Both the position numbers and the translations under genes were made by a program. Below the pieces are notes generated by a model, which made no database searches, was not told where the DNA came from, and was given only the letters and a program-made list of their open reading frames with translations. Below are positions 10,739 through 22,680 of a DNA stretch of 64,000 bases, in pieces. Each line of letters starts with the position of its first letter. Positions within the stretch are counted from its first letter, which is position 1. The DNA is taken from the NCBI GenBank assembly GCA_034231615.1, contig CM067317.1:84501-148500 (forward strand), written 5' to 3'. The stretch comes from Meghimatium bilineatum (lineage: Eukaryota > Mollusca > Gastropoda > Stylommatophora > Philomycidae).

Positions 10739-11764
10739 TTAGTATTTCTCTTGAATACAAAAACATCTGACTTATTTCCTCAACTTCAGTTGTATTAATT
10801 GATAATAGTATCCGAGGAAGGACTATTGCTGACCCGCACTGCGGACCTAATTTCGTTGATTTACTTACTAAATTATTCTAATTCCTACACCACAAAATTT
10901 GATATCTCACAATTTCTTCACTGTTGCACCGTCGATGAGGGATAAAGCTGACCTCTTCGGGAGTTATCTTACTCATCTCAGTTGTAGAAATAACCTCAGT
11001 CAATACACAAGACTGACAATCTTACACACGTTCTATATGATTCAACAATATAAGTGTGATGTCAGGAAATTCATTCCCGAATACTGTCTCAGTTACTTCT
11101 CAGTTACTGTCCATGGTAGTTTGATGTTTACAGTGATAACCACCAATCAATGTGGCAAGTTCTCTATACATTTGTCAGTAACCGAACTATTACTGTTATA
11201 GACATTCATGGTGTTTGGCGATAACTGTCGATCGCTCTGATTTTGACGCTGAGAAACTGTGCACAGGTTCCTCCTTTTCATATGGTAGCTCAACAATATT
11301 TACAACAGCTGACAGGAAATTCAGACATTACAACAGCCTTCTTGACAACAATATGAAAGTCATTCTGTTAAGCTCAGATAATTTATACATTATGTATCTA
11401 CAAGATGTCTTCTCATTGTCCAACTCACAAATACCAACTTATGTCTCTGACTGTTATCAAACATGTTTAAACTTTTGGTTGATTTCAGTTGTTATCTTCC
11501 GGGGGAAAAAAATAGTCCTAGTCAATTACGTCACTGACATTTCTAGTCCCTATGCTAAAGTTACTATCAACTGTTACTTGATCTTAATTTCTTATAACTT
11601 CTGCCAGGTTCTCTAACACAACTACAACTTGATTACTATGAACATAATTGCACACATACGCAAATTCTCTCCTACCTCCATAAGAAATAAAACTAGTGTA
11701 ATGGGTTCCTACCCATCCACAACACACAGGTTTCTTCTGCCAAACCAAGGCAGACATCAGCTGT
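10739..11764. other. Unassigned intron 2 sequence
   Basis: Several moderate frames run through here (for example 11215-11616 on +). They show no domain, signal or splice context that I can support. Confidence 0.3.
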
Positions 11765-12182
11765 TAGTTAGTTAGTTAGTTAGTCGTTGGATCATCGTCA
11801 TTGCACTCCGGACAAGTCCATAGGTGCTCAGATTTCTCCTTGAGTGTAGCCGCCATTACACGTTGACTGACTGTCCCAGTACGCAGTTGATTGACCATCA
11901 TTCTTTCTTGCCCACGAAACCGCTCCTTTCTAGCGACACCACATTTCAAACCAAATTCCTTTATTCTAGTCATGGAACAAGAGTCATCGTCGCTTATACA
12001 GTCATTTGCTCGTGCGTTTTCCCGTAGGGCGTTCAAAAAATCTGCTCGATCCATCGCTCCACCAACAGCCATAGTAGCAGCGTGTGCGGCCAACCTATCT
12101 GCTCTCTCATTACTCCGGACTCCCGCATGTCCAAGCACAAGAATGGAAGTCACTTTACGCATACAGGAATTCTTCAGGAAGG
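11765..12182 (-). mobile_element. I-superfamily element 3' fragment (RNase H end) with target site duplication
   Basis: This 418-bp minus-strand fragment encodes the RNase H C-terminal motif LGHAGVRSNERADRLA, then AMDRADFLNALREN, FGLKCGVARKERF and LWTCPECNDDDP before the stop. A CTAA-type tetranucleotide tail lies at 11765-11784. The 10-bp duplication catcagctgt (11755-11764 and 12183-12192) flanks it. It is the same family as 3185-4860. The open frame of 128 codons suggests a younger insertion than that copy, but it is strongly 5' truncated. Confidence 0.85.
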
Positions 12183-12192
12183 CATCAGCTGT

Positions 12193-12599
12193 GTAATCGT
12201 TGATTGGTCAAATCGGCTGGGTGACTAGCGGTCCATCAATGAGAATTATTAGCTCATTAAAGGTTGTCTGTGTAATATTCAATTTGATAAAAATAACTTG
12301 TTTTTGTTTCAACAAACTAAATATTATTTCTCTTAAAACTAACGATTTTCTTGCTACCTAAGCCAGGTATGAATGTAACTCGGGTACCCCGTGAGGCCTT
12401 GAGAGAATAATTAATTTTATGAAATATAATTATTTTTTTATAACCTAATTTCAGTGATCATTCCGCTGTTCCAGACAACCTTGAGACGAATAAATTTTCC
12501 AACATCATCAAGAGTCTGATAATTATATTATTAGATATTGTTTTAACTAGATATCTAAATATAGGTGAATCCCCTCACTTTATTGGGAGGCTAGTGCTC
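12193..12599. other. Unassigned intron 2 sequence
   Basis: AT-rich with no recognised feature. It may contain decayed upstream parts of the Penelope-like element that follows. Confidence 0.3.
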
Positions 12600-14045
12600 A
12601 CTCGGCCACAGCTGAACTGGTGTTTAGGCTCAATTCTTTTGAATTCGATGGGCACTTCTTTGATCAGTGGTGTTGCTATGAGCATTAAGATGGGAAACAG
12701 TTATGCGTGTCTTTTCATGGGATATATTGAACATCAGATTTGGGAGACTTATGACGATTCTTTTCCATTTCTATTTCAAAGATAAATTGATGATGGTATA
12801 GGTATTACTGACATGCCTGAGACATAATTGTCTCGCTTCATCAACCATTTTAACCCAGCTATTCAATTCACATCTAACATCTCTATTAGTGTCAATTTTC
12901 TTGACATTATTGTCACTTTTCATCCCCCTTATCTCAGCACATCTGTTTACAACAAACCTACTGGTGCACGTGATTTTCTGTTCTACACTTCATCTCAACC
13001 TCCTGCATGTCGCAACTCTCTGTCATTCTCCCAGCTTCTCCTTCGTTGCTTGTGTAGTGATGATGACGACAGTGTCCCGTCATCAGCATGGCTTACTGTC
13101 CGTAAGTTATCTCGGCTTGATACCTTGACTAATACTCGGGGTACTTCATCCTCCTCTGATAGAGTTAAACTTGTCCTTATTTTTCATCCCCATAACTCTA
13201 CTGTCCGTCGAATCTTGTTCAGGCATATTTCTTTTCTACAGTCTGATTCTGAACCTCGTGCCGCTTTCCAGGACTTTCCTTTGGTTGCCTATATGCTTGA
13301 TAAATATGTTAATGACACCTTGGTCCACAATTACCTCATGTCTTATGTTCCTGCTCACTTTGGCGCTATTCATTGCAAACGAAGTCGTTGCTACACATGG
13401 CCCTTTGTTGTTCAGATTCGCTCTGTTTCAGTTACAAATGCCACTTTCGTTATCGATGATGCCTTTACATGTGAATCCCGTAATGTTATTTATGTTATCA
13501 TATGTACATGTCGTGACAATACGTATATAGGTTTACGATTGAGTGTCTGCTTCTATAGGCATCTTCATGCCATAAAATACAGAGAACCTACCCCTGTCGC
13601 CATTTATTTTAATGGTAATGGTCATCATGGTGCCCTCGATATCCAGGTAACTGCCCTCAGATCATGCACCACGGATGACAGATCTAGGTACGCTCTTGAA
13701 AAGTGATGTATTTTTGAGTTTGGTACCCTAAACTCTTTTGGAGTTAACTCCGAACATTCATTTGTTTAAATTTGTATTTGTGTTGACCTTATTGTATTGC
13801 TATCCATGTTTTATTGGGTAATAAATTGTTATATCTGTTGTTATATCCCCTTCAATTTTCAACAGAACCCGCTTCCATGACTACATGCTTCCACATAAAT
13901 CATTGTTACCTTTAAAATTGTATTGTTTATATGTCAATAGTGTATCTAGTGCCTCTGTGGAGGTAACATTGTTTTTACTGTTTTTATTGTTTTAACTGTT
14001 TTATATATTCTTGAGAAAGATCGAACGGTTCAAAACATTGAAAAT
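12600..14045 (+). mobile_element. Penelope-like element relic with GIY-YIG endonuclease
   Basis: From 12630, after one frameshift, the reverse transcriptase reads FEFDGHFF then ISGVAMSIKMGNSYACLFMG and YIEHQ. The catalytic YIDD position is a stop followed by IDD (about 12782-12793). Next come NHFNPAIQFTSNISISVNFL and CSDDDD (about 13050). The region LIFHPHNSTVRRILF leads to the endonuclease: NVIYVIICTC, then NTYIGLRLS (about 13490-13545). Compared with the copy at 27895-28790, which has YIGETGLRLS, three residues (GET) are missing. About 14008-14040 resembles the end motif found near Penelope-like elements (cttgagaaagatcgaacggtt). It is non-functional. Confidence 0.85.
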
Positions 14046-15639
14046 GACTTGTGTATTGATCATTTGTATGTTTTCGTGTTTACACCTCATAACCCCTTAG
14101 TCTTAGTGATAGTCTGTTGGGTTCAAGTGAAACATCAAAACCCCTGTGCTGTACGTAAGTACAATTGTTGTTCCGTTTCACTGAAGTATTACCTTATATT
14201 GATTTTCTCCTCCTCTACACTACACCCTAACTATAATTGGTTTCTATAAACCAAAATTAATATGTCTTATTTCTAAGCCATCACTACAAGTTGAACTGAT
14301 GATGGCAGTTCATCCTCGTCACAGTCGTCCGAATTCTGATTGGATAATTCAAATTACAAAATTGTCAATCATTTCTAATATTGTGGAAGAACATTTCATC
14401 GACAAATTAATCTGCCAAGTCGACCTGGTAGATACAAATACTTTCTTCACTACTCCATGTGGATGGTGAAAGCTCAACAAAATACAATATAACAATTGGC
14501 TGTCTTCCAACTCGTAATTTCATTCATATGTTTTCGTACAACATAAGCTTATAACTTTTCAAAATTTGAGAACATCACGTAGGTACGAATTCCAAACTTT
14601 CCGCTTTTGCTACTCAGATCAATGTACAATTGATTTAGTCGACCTGATCCTTAGGCTTAATCCATAATTACAATCTTCTGCAAGGTTGCAAAATAGTAAA
14701 TCCATCCAATCTATCATTTCAAAGTTGCACATTAAATTCCCTATCAATAGGATCGCATAGCTGACTAAGTTAAAGCATGGATATTCCTCAAATCTAAACC
14801 TGGCAATACATCACACTTCAACATTACGTGACATTTGAATGCCCTCACATTTAATTTCTTCCTACAGCGCGTCTTGAGAACATTCTGACACATATTATTG
14901 TATCCGAATTCTGATACACAAATTGATTCCTGTCCACTTTTTTCCTAACAATATTATACATCCTGAATTTCACATTATTACTATACTTCCAAAGACGAGT
15001 AAAAACGTGTACTCCTAACATCAGTCAAACTGAGCCCTCCTGAACTAACCGATATTATCCAAGTAACTACCTTGTGATAATGTTGTGTTCATCTTATCTA
15101 GACAACTGTTCTTCGAATGAGTTTTGCCCATCCAAAACTTGTTAGCAAACTATACTTTTGCACCCGACACTTGTCACATTTCCAGACATAAATTTCTTTT
15201 TCCCACTATAGCTCCTTCTATCTTTGTGATTTGGCAATTATTTTTCCAATAACTGTCAGGACATTTATTTTTGCCCACATACATAATTGTTTTGGACTTC
15301 ATCCTTTTATTTCAATGAAAACCAATCTAAACTCACGATGTTTTTTCACTATCTATTTTTCTGACCCGTCACTAAATTCGTTCACCAACTCTACTTTCCC
15401 GTGTTTCAATTAATATTTATTGCCGATTAAATCCTTCTGGACTTGGTCTCGTCACTCTTTACTTTAATCTAAACATTCATATATAGATAGTGAAAAAAAA
15501 TTAATAATGAAAAAACCTGTCTGCGTTTAGATTTGCTTTCATTGAAAGAAAAGGATTGAGTTCACAACAATTGTTAATCTGAATTGTCATTTGTTGAGAT
15601 AATTTCCCTTGTACAGAAGTAAATCGTTTACATTACCAC
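14046..15639. other. Unassigned intron 2 sequence
   Basis: No gene or family is recognised. The only frames are short and hydrophobic and typical of AT-rich DNA. Confidence 0.3.
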
Positions 15640-15895
15640 AGCCACTAATAATCAATTATATTTTAACAGAGCTAATAATAATAAGTAGCATGTTAACATA
15701 TCCACTAATAATCAGTTATATGTAATCAGTTATATGTTAACATATCCACTAATAATCAGTTATATGTTAACATATCCACTAATAATCAGTTATATGTGAA
15801 CACATCCACTAATAATCAGTTATATGTTAACATATCCACTAATAATCAGTTATATGTTAACATATCCACTAATAATAAGTTATGTTAACACAGCC
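15640..15895 (+). repeat. 30-bp minisatellite, about eight units
   Basis: The unit is built around ccactaataatcagttata then tgttaacata. Copies are near identical except at the ends. It lies within intron 2. Confidence 0.9.
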
Positions 15896-17205
15896 TTACC
15901 ACATCGCCGAAAATCATTTACACGTTAACTAAAACGTCAATAATCAGTTAAACATTAAAACTCATTCCAGCCGAGGAGACTTATACAAGTCAGTAAACCT
16001 TATGTCTTCTGGCCGAAAAGACTCCTATAAGTCATACTCCAATGACATTCATGTTGTGTTTTTCGGTATTTATATCAACATACGAATGCTTTCAATCGAA
16101 AGTGTATTAAGTCCACATTACTTATTACATGATTTGTATGTGTATTGATATCAATTTTGTTAAGTTGTTGATAAGTTTTGATAATGGGGGTATGGGACGT
16201 CATTTTTCCTTATATGTTTTATATATTTTTCCAATTTACTTATTTTCGTAAAATAATAACTATTTTATTTACTTTGGTCTCATTTATTATGAAATCCAAC
16301 CTGGCAAATGCTTCTAGCATCGTGTAAACAAATTTACGCCATTTTGTAAGAAAAATTAGCCATATTTTCATTTGAGTTTCGTGTAAAGTTAAGTCTACTG
16401 TTTTTGATAGATGTAAAAATGCATTCTAAATAATACATTTTTGACGCACTATGCATATATATTATTCATTATTGTGTTCGTAATTGGATTATCTACAGAA
16501 ATGATACAGTTTGAGTGGAATTTATTGATTCAAAAATGCGGTAAGGTCAAATATCATATCTAAAATAATATTTATTTGTCATTTACATATTTTCTTTTCT
16601 GTCTAAAATAATTTTTATATATCAACCACAATTTATTTTCAAAATGGTCTTGTGATAATCACATTCTCTGTCTATTTCTGTTTCGAAATATATATATATA
16701 TATATTACATTATAATGTAAATATATTTAGAAGTACTATTTCTTGATGCATGTGCACACAAAAAAATCGAAGAAAATTTAATTACGTTTAAACACTAAAA
16801 ATATTCCGGCCGGAATCAAAAGTCGCAAACAGTGAGTAAATATTGAATACGGTCGCTAACAGTGATGAAACATTACCACGGTGATTGTTGTGCGAGATTG
16901 GATCACCGGAAGTTCAAGTAAAATCACAGTTTGATCTCACTGTTGGCGATATCTGCATCACGAGAATGGCTTCTATGACAAACTTGTTCATTATAATTTT
17001 TATTCCTATTTTTTTTTACGCATTGCCTGAAGCCACTTGGAAATTCCACCTTTGATCTCTGTAGTATGACCAATTGTGTCTGTCAGCAAATAATAGACGG
17101 ATATCCTACGTCAGTGAATGTATTACTAACACTATATGAGAGAACTTTAAGAATTAATCAACAGTTAACTGAGTAATTGATATAATTCTCACTTTTCTCT
17201 GACAG
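15896..17205. other. AT-rich intron 2 end
   Basis: There is a short TA run at about 16690-16704. No coding feature is seen until the exon 3 acceptor (cacttttctctgacag). Confidence 0.35.
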
Positions 17206-17293
17206 TACTTGCTTGATCGCCTGCCTCTCCATTCCCTGGATCATTCGAGTAGTCTTGTATTTGAAATACGAAGAAAATCTTATTCAGAATAAA
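17206..17293 (+). CDS. Host gene exon 3, first membrane segment
   Basis: The exon is 88 nt. It holds the last base of codon 74 and residues 75-103. The acceptor is cacttttctctgacag, a strong pyrimidine tract. The donor is AAA|GTGAGT. Phase runs from 2 to 0. The first base T completes CA from exon 2 to His. The peptide begins TCLIACLSIPWIIRVVLYL, a clear hydrophobic segment, and ends KYEENLIQNK, a charged tail. Exon 4 continues with RAAAQELGL. I infer one transmembrane helix here. The length is too short to identify a family, but both splice sites are strong and the phase chain fits on both sides. Confidence 0.7.
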
Positions 17294-17359
17294 GTGAGTG
17301 TTTGTAATATAAGGATCTATATCCTATATTTTTTTTGTGATATCATTGATTGGCTACAT

Positions 17360-17550
17360 TTATATATTAATGCTTAATTCCAGTTTTAATTTCAATGATA
17401 ATCAGTTATATTTCAACTATTGATTTTAAAAAAAACATTCTAAATCAATGATTGATTTCAGTTTTATGTCAATGAGTGATTGCAGTTCTATTTGAATGAC
17501 TGATTCCAGTTCTATATCAATGGTTAATTTCAGTTATATATCAATAGCAC
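17360..17550 (+). repeat. Tandem units with acceptor-like ttYcag motifs after exon 3
   Basis: Roughly seven diverged units of 24-32 bp carry the pattern aatgattgatttcagtt or ctgattccagttctat. Each contains a ttcag or tccag acceptor-like motif. They are non-coding in this intron as I read it. Confidence 0.6.
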
Positions 17551-17884
17551 AGGCCAATAAATTTTTTGTAAATGTTTTAACAGACGAATTTTGGCATGCT
17601 GATTTCAAATATCATAATACAATTCTCCAATTGGCTTTGGGTTGTTTGTTTTTTTGCATGATGAATTTAAATTTCAGAAATATAATTTCATGTATATTTG
17701 TTTAATCTCTTTCGTGAATAGTTATTTTTTACACTTTAGCATTATAAAAAGTGTTATTAACAATTCAATGACGTGATATTCCACCATAAAATGTTAGAAC
17801 ACATTAAAAAAACACTAAATAAACAAATTTAAAAGTTCACATATAATGTTTCTGAAAGGCACATTTGAACCCCTACCATCGTTA

Positions 17885-18260
17885 TTCAGTCGCTGTTCGA
17901 GCTCTTTTTGCTTGATACTTGTAGTCAATTGGTGAGACGTCTCTTGTCACAGTCCAACAGTAATCAGCAAGCATTGCCGGGCTACAATTGCCTTGATACA
18001 TAGTCTCCATGGTACAATGTCTTTGTTAAATCTTTCAGCATTGACTGGTCCGCAGTTTGACTTTAAATATTCAGGTGAGAATCCAGAAAATAAATATTTA
18101 AATTATATGTTGCAGCCTAGACTCTCATACTTCAGAACGATATTTTCTACAATTTCTTTGCAATTAGCAGATCTGGTGTTTCCAAGACAATTGTCCACCA
18201 CTGACTTAAATGCTAGCCATGCTTCTTCTTCCTTTCCGTGAAACAAGAAAAAGAGCAAAC
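17885..18260 (-). pseudogene. Fragment of a widespread repeated protein family, broken
   Basis: The minus strand reads EEEAWLAFKSVVDNCLGNTR and KEIVENIVLKYESLGCN, then a stop. After frameshifts it continues SNCGPVNAERFNKDI and MLADYCWTVTRD. I recall the pattern (ERFHQDI followed by ADYCW and RD) from a very abundant uncharacterised family in arthropod and mollusc assemblies, likely transposon-associated, but I cannot name it. Frameshifts and stops make this a relic. A protein search with each frame separately would decide it. Confidence 0.5.
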
Positions 18261-18351
18261 ATCATCGCGAAGACGTTTTCGAATTTGCAGATCAACAAAT
18301 ACTCCCTCTCTTATTTTAGCTTCACTCAGTCTTGGGAATTTTTCTGAAAAA

Positions 18352-18667
18352 TACTATGGATAACACTACAGACATATGGAGTTCCCAAACATCTGATAAG
18401 CCTATGTCAGAGCATATATGCCAATAGTCAATACGCAGTAAGAACGAGCACAGGTACATCTGATAATTTCCAAATTCACTCGGGAATGAGACACGGATGT
18501 TTAAACCCACCCCCTCCCCAAATTGCTCATAGCATACATAGATTACATCTGCAAAGTAGCAAAGATAACGGAAGAAAACTATCTGATGGATAATTTTAAC
18601 GAATTGTCATTTGCAGACGACCAAGCACTAGTAGTATCATCAGAAGAGCAACTACAAAGACAGTTAG
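18352..18667 (+). mobile_element. Non-LTR family C relic, RT palm part
   Basis: The + strand reads TLQTYGVPKHLISLCQSIY then TSDNFQIHSGMRHGC (the region before the palm, normally SGxRQGC). After a frameshift and about 25 codons comes ELSFADDQALVVSSEEQLQ with the catalytic FADD (at about 18610-18621). Homology stops at about 18667, where a GC-richer repeat block begins. The C-terminal part resumes at about 20860. Confidence 0.7.
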
Positions 18668-20735
18668 GGGTGCAAAGGGAACGCATTGCTCTAGGCGAAC
18701 CCAGGGTTCGCAGATAACCAACATCCAAAATGTACCTCCTCGCGGTGCACTCTGGTAACAGAAAAACAGCAGCTAGAGCTGGTTTTGGCCAAATCATTTG
18801 GGGATCGTGTCCGAGGATGTGGAGGTAGCAGATGGAAAGAGATTTGACTGCAAAAGAGACAGACAATATCTCCGACACCATTAGCATCACCACATACAGC
18901 GACACTGTCGACATACAGTGACGACAGTTAGTCCAGTCAGAACATTGGAGAGGCGGCCAATGTAAAAGGCACGTAAAGGTAGATGCATGGCGAGAAAAAA
19001 ATAGATGTCATAATGAGTACAATGACACAATGAAAGGGCAGAACAGCACCAAAGGGCAGCGCGAACTGCAAATAGAAAGTGAAAAGTTCCTAGGAAAGGG
19101 GAACTACAAGCTCTGTTAGCTCGAGACGAGCTTCTAGTTACCTGTGTTCATTAAAGGCAGAGACCCAGAGCAAATCATGGGCGTTCGGAAAAGCAAGAAG
19201 ACCTAACCTAACTCTAATGTCGAGCCTTCCTAAACCGGAAATATGCTCGCGAAAAGAAAAAAGTTCCGTACCCGATGGGCTTAGACAAAAAAAGGGACAA
19301 CGATGGTAGTCCTGGCCCAACTCTACTGTCAAGATTTCTTATACCGGAAATACACTTGCAGAGAGAAAGGGTTCAGTACCTGATGGGCTCAGGCACAAAA
19401 GGGACAACGATATTAGCCCTGGCCCAACTCTACTGTCAAGCTTTCCTATACCGGAAGTATACTTGCAGAGAAAGGGTTCAGTACCTGATGGGCTCAGGCG
19501 CTATTGGGACAAGGTCACTCAGCTCGAGAACGCCTTGCTCTCAAACGCGTGGTGTGAGACTCGAACCTGGGCGAATTGTTCACGATGTCTGTGAACGACG
19601 CCTCGGGTAGGAGGGCGAACGAGCCAGGGTCCAACTCTTCTGGCGAGTTCTTCCTCATACGGAACCAGGCTCGCGGATGAGAAACGGTTCCGCATCCGAT
19701 GGACACAGGCAGAATAGACGGTGGAACACCTCGTACCAGATAGACACCACCAGCGCCAACACATTCATTGGCACTGTCGACACACAGTGACGCTAGTCAG
19801 TCCAGTCAGAACATTGGAGGAGCGGCCAATAAAAAAGGCACGAAGAGGTAGATGCATGGCGAGAGACGAATAGATGTCATACTGAGTACAATGAAAGGGC
19901 AGAACGGTGCCAGAGTACAGCGTCAACTGCAAGTGAAAACGTTCCAAGGAAATCGGAAATACAAGCTCTGTTAATTCGAGACAAGCTTCTAGTTGCGTGT
20001 GTTCCTTATGGGCAGAGACCTAGACCCAATCATGGACGACCGGCAAAGCAAGAAGACATGGCATAACTCTACTGTCGAGCTTTCCTATACCGGAAACATG
20101 TTCGCGAAGAGAAAGGGTTCCATACCCGATGGGCTCAGGCACAAAAGGGACAACGATGGAACACTGTCCCAACTTTAATGTCAAGCTTTCTTATACCGGA
20201 AATATGCTTGCAGAGAAAAAGGGTTCCATATCCGTTACGCTTAGACACACAATGGACAACGATGGCAACTCTGACCCAACTCTACTGCCAAGCTTCCCTA
20301 TACCGGAAATATACTTGCAGAGAGAAAGGGTTCAGTACCCGATGGGCTCAGGCGCAAATGGGGCAAGGTCGCTCAGCTAGAGAACGCCTGCTCTCAAACG
20401 CGTGGTGTGAGACTCAACTCGGGTGAGGGGTTCACAATGTCGGTGAACGACACCTCGGCTAAGAAGGCGAAAGAGCCAGGGTCCATCTCTTCTGTCGATT
20501 TCTTCCTCATCCGGAACCAGGCTTACGGATAAGAAAAGGTTCAGTGCCCGATGTGCACAGGCACAGAACTTCCAATTACACGAGGCAAGTTCATAGACGG
20601 TGGAACACCTCGTGCGAGATAGACGTGAACGACAATAGTCTTGGCGAAGAGTCACTACACACCTGTGTGCCCGTCAACAGATAAGCAGGATGTCACGGAC
20701 TAGGGAAACCTACTACCCGAATTAAAGGCATGACG
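18668..20735. repeat. GC-richer complex repeat block, period about 870-880 bp
   Basis: Two large diverged copies and part of a third are present. The segment around aacattggag (18941) recurs at 19810, and agacggtggaacacctcgt (19716) recurs at 20595. Inside are shorter units of about 75-100 bp with ctataccggaaatata then gcagagaaagggttc and gatgggctcaggc. The block is less AT-rich than its surroundings and has no convincing protein. It appears inserted in, or fused into, a family C element. Confidence 0.75.
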
Positions 20736-20859
20736 AAAACGGATGTATTGGGCCTCGAAGGTCCAGACCACAAAATTTTACTGTGGAACCTGCAGCACAA
20801 CGTACTTCACGCTCCCAGGCGGAAATCACACGATATATTCGTTGTGGTTATATGAGAGC

Positions 20860-21340
20860 GAACGCAGCAGAAGAAGAAGAAACAACAATGTAGATTTAAA
20901 TACCAAAATAACACTATTCAAAACGATTATTATGCCAACGCTGCGCTACCAAAACCAAACATGGACAACGACAAAACAAGACAGTCGCAAAGTTGTGACA
21001 GCTGCAATGGTATGTATACGCAGAATCCTAGAAAAATCGCTAAGAGACAGAGTGAGGAATGAGGACATTGGACAAAAAACCGGCACCACCCCAATATTGG
21101 AATATATTAAGAGAAAACAGATCAAATGGTTAGCACACATCAGTAGACAACATACCACAGCAAGCTATGCTACACAGATACAGTGAAGGCAGACCTAGAG
21201 ATCGACCACCAAAACGACGGGCCACCAAAATAAAATGAAACGACAAATTCCACAATATACTCAGCACACACGCGGGTCATGCACCAGGAAACTTCTACTT
21301 CTGACGCTGAAAGGCAACAAAGGGTTTAGCGAATAGATAG
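20860..21340 (+). mobile_element. Non-LTR family C relic, C-terminal part and 3' end
   Basis: The + strand reads NVDLNTKITLFKTIIMPTLR and QTWTTTKQDSRKV, then RRILEKSLRDRVRNEDI, TGTTPILEYIKRKQIKWLAH and IS. The 3' end is gacgctgaaaggcaacaaag then ggtttagcgaatag. The same 3' end occurs at 26900 and 43960. Stops break the last third. Confidence 0.75.
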
Positions 21341-21444
21341 ACGATTGATCCAGTTTACATGTTTCATTTCATGATGACTGATGCTACATTCATTAATCAA
21401 CGTGTTATTTATCTACACTTTCTATTTATGTCTGACATTTTGCT

Positions 21445-21540
21445 ACACTCACTTGTGTTTATGCGTTGCATTCATAGTAATATTTTTGATACACTCACTT
21501 GTGTTTATGTGTTGCATTCATAGTAATATTATGCCATATT
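21445..21540 (+). repeat. 46-bp tandem duplication before exon 4 acceptor
   Basis: Two copies begin acactcacttgtgtttatg at 21445 and 21491 and are almost identical (gcgttgcattcatagtaata against gtgttgcattcatagtaata). The second copy ends 15-20 bp before the exon 4 acceptor. Confidence 0.9.
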
Positions 21541-21554
21541 TGGTTGTTTTACAG

Positions 21555-21760
21555 CGAGCAGCAGCGCAAGAATTGGGACTCATTGTGAATCTTCCAGACA
21601 GTGTTATTCTACATCTGACACCATTACACGGACTGTTCATAGCAGCTTACATTATCTTTGTCATCGACTCATTCATCTATGGTATTATCAGCAGTAGTAT
21701 CAAAGACAAGTTCAAACATGTCACGGTGCAATGTTTGTTGGACGCGAAAGAGAGGTCAAG
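21555..21760 (+). CDS. Host gene exon 4, second membrane segment
   Basis: The exon is 206 nt and covers residues 104-171 plus two bases of codon 172. The acceptor is tttggttgttttacag and the donor is TCAAG|GTAAGA. Phase runs from 0 to 2. It opens RAAAQELGLIVNLPDSV, then LHGLFIAAYIIFVIDSFIYG (a transmembrane helix, about residues 127-149), then a charged loop KDKFKHVTVQCLLDAKERS. AG from this exon plus A from exon 5 gives Arg. A second donor copy, CAAG|GTAATG, lies 15 bp downstream (exon end 21775). Using it would include the in-frame taa at 21762-21764. The open frame continues upstream of the acceptor without a domain and is treated as intron. Confidence 0.78.
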
Positions 21761-21780
21761 GTAAGAGAGGTCAAGGTAAT
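21751..21780 (+). promoter_or_regulatory. Duplicated 5' splice site at exon 4 end
   Basis: The motif agaggtcaaggtaa is present twice, 15 bp apart, giving donors at 21761 (gtaaga) and 21776 (gtaatg). Only the first keeps the reading frame open into exon 5. Confidence 0.8.
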
Positions 21781-22374
21781 GTAATGATAATTTGTCTTCT
21801 TAAAGTTTCTGTAAAGGTTCATTACGGGATAATTTGATCATACACATTCCAACTCTAATATAAAGAGAGAAACGTTTCTGTGTCGGGTAACAACCTGCGA
21901 CTGGAAATGAGTGGTTGGGGGTAACACAAGGCAAATATTAAATTGAACAGAAATATGTATACATGTTACTAAAATAAGTCAATAACACTACTTAGCAATG
22001 AGACACAGTGACAAACAATTTTCGCCTAAAAAGCCATCATCCGGACAAACAAAATACAACGGACACCAAAGTTTACATAGAGACACATAAATGGTATGGT
22101 GGTGAAAGGAAGAAAACAAAAAGGAAATGAGAAGCAAGGAGTAGACGAGAGAAATACAGGATGTTCAGCATGACAAGAGAAAGGTATGGGAGGGGAAAGA
22201 CAAAAGTGAGAAGATAAGGAGGAAAACAAATGGAAAATTAGAAGAATAGATGGAGCGAAAATGATAGAATGACGAAATGGAATGAAGGCAAATAAAATAA
22301 AAATGTACTTAGCTGGTAATATGCTGAAGTCTGCAGTGAATGAGAAATGTGTAGTTGTAACGAGGAGTAACTAA
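21781..22374. other. Unassigned intron 4 sequence
   Basis: A purine-rich stretch lies at about 22090-22290. No gene or family is recognised. Confidence 0.35.
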
Positions 22375-22680
22375 CGTGTTTAGTATATGGAGTGTCTAGT
22401 ATTTACAGTGTCTAGTATGTGAAGTATCTAGTATGTGCAGTGTCTAGTATGTGAAATGTATATTATGTGAAGTCTATAGTGTGTCAAGTGTCTAGAATGT
22501 GAAGTGTATAGCATATGAAATGGCTAGTATGTGAAGTATGTAGTATGTGAAGTGTCTAGTATGTGAAGTGTCCAGTATGTGAAGTGAATAGTGTGTGAAG
22601 TGTCCAGTATGTGAAGTGTCTAGTATGTTAAGTGTCTAGTATGTGAAGTGTCCAGTATGTGAATTGTATAGTATGGCGCT
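22375..22680 (+). repeat. 16-bp minisatellite, about 19 units
   Basis: The consensus is agtgtctagtatgtga, with substitutions in most units. It lies in intron 4. Confidence 0.9.

Noticed and set aside
12889..13530. Two additional + frames of 79 and 119 codons
   Set aside because: They are alternative frames over the Penelope-like element.
21381..21554. Upstream extension of the exon 4 frame, hydrophobic, as an N-terminal membrane segment or start
   Set aside because: It covers the tandem duplication and the polypyrimidine tract before a strong acceptor; phase and splice chain favour intron.
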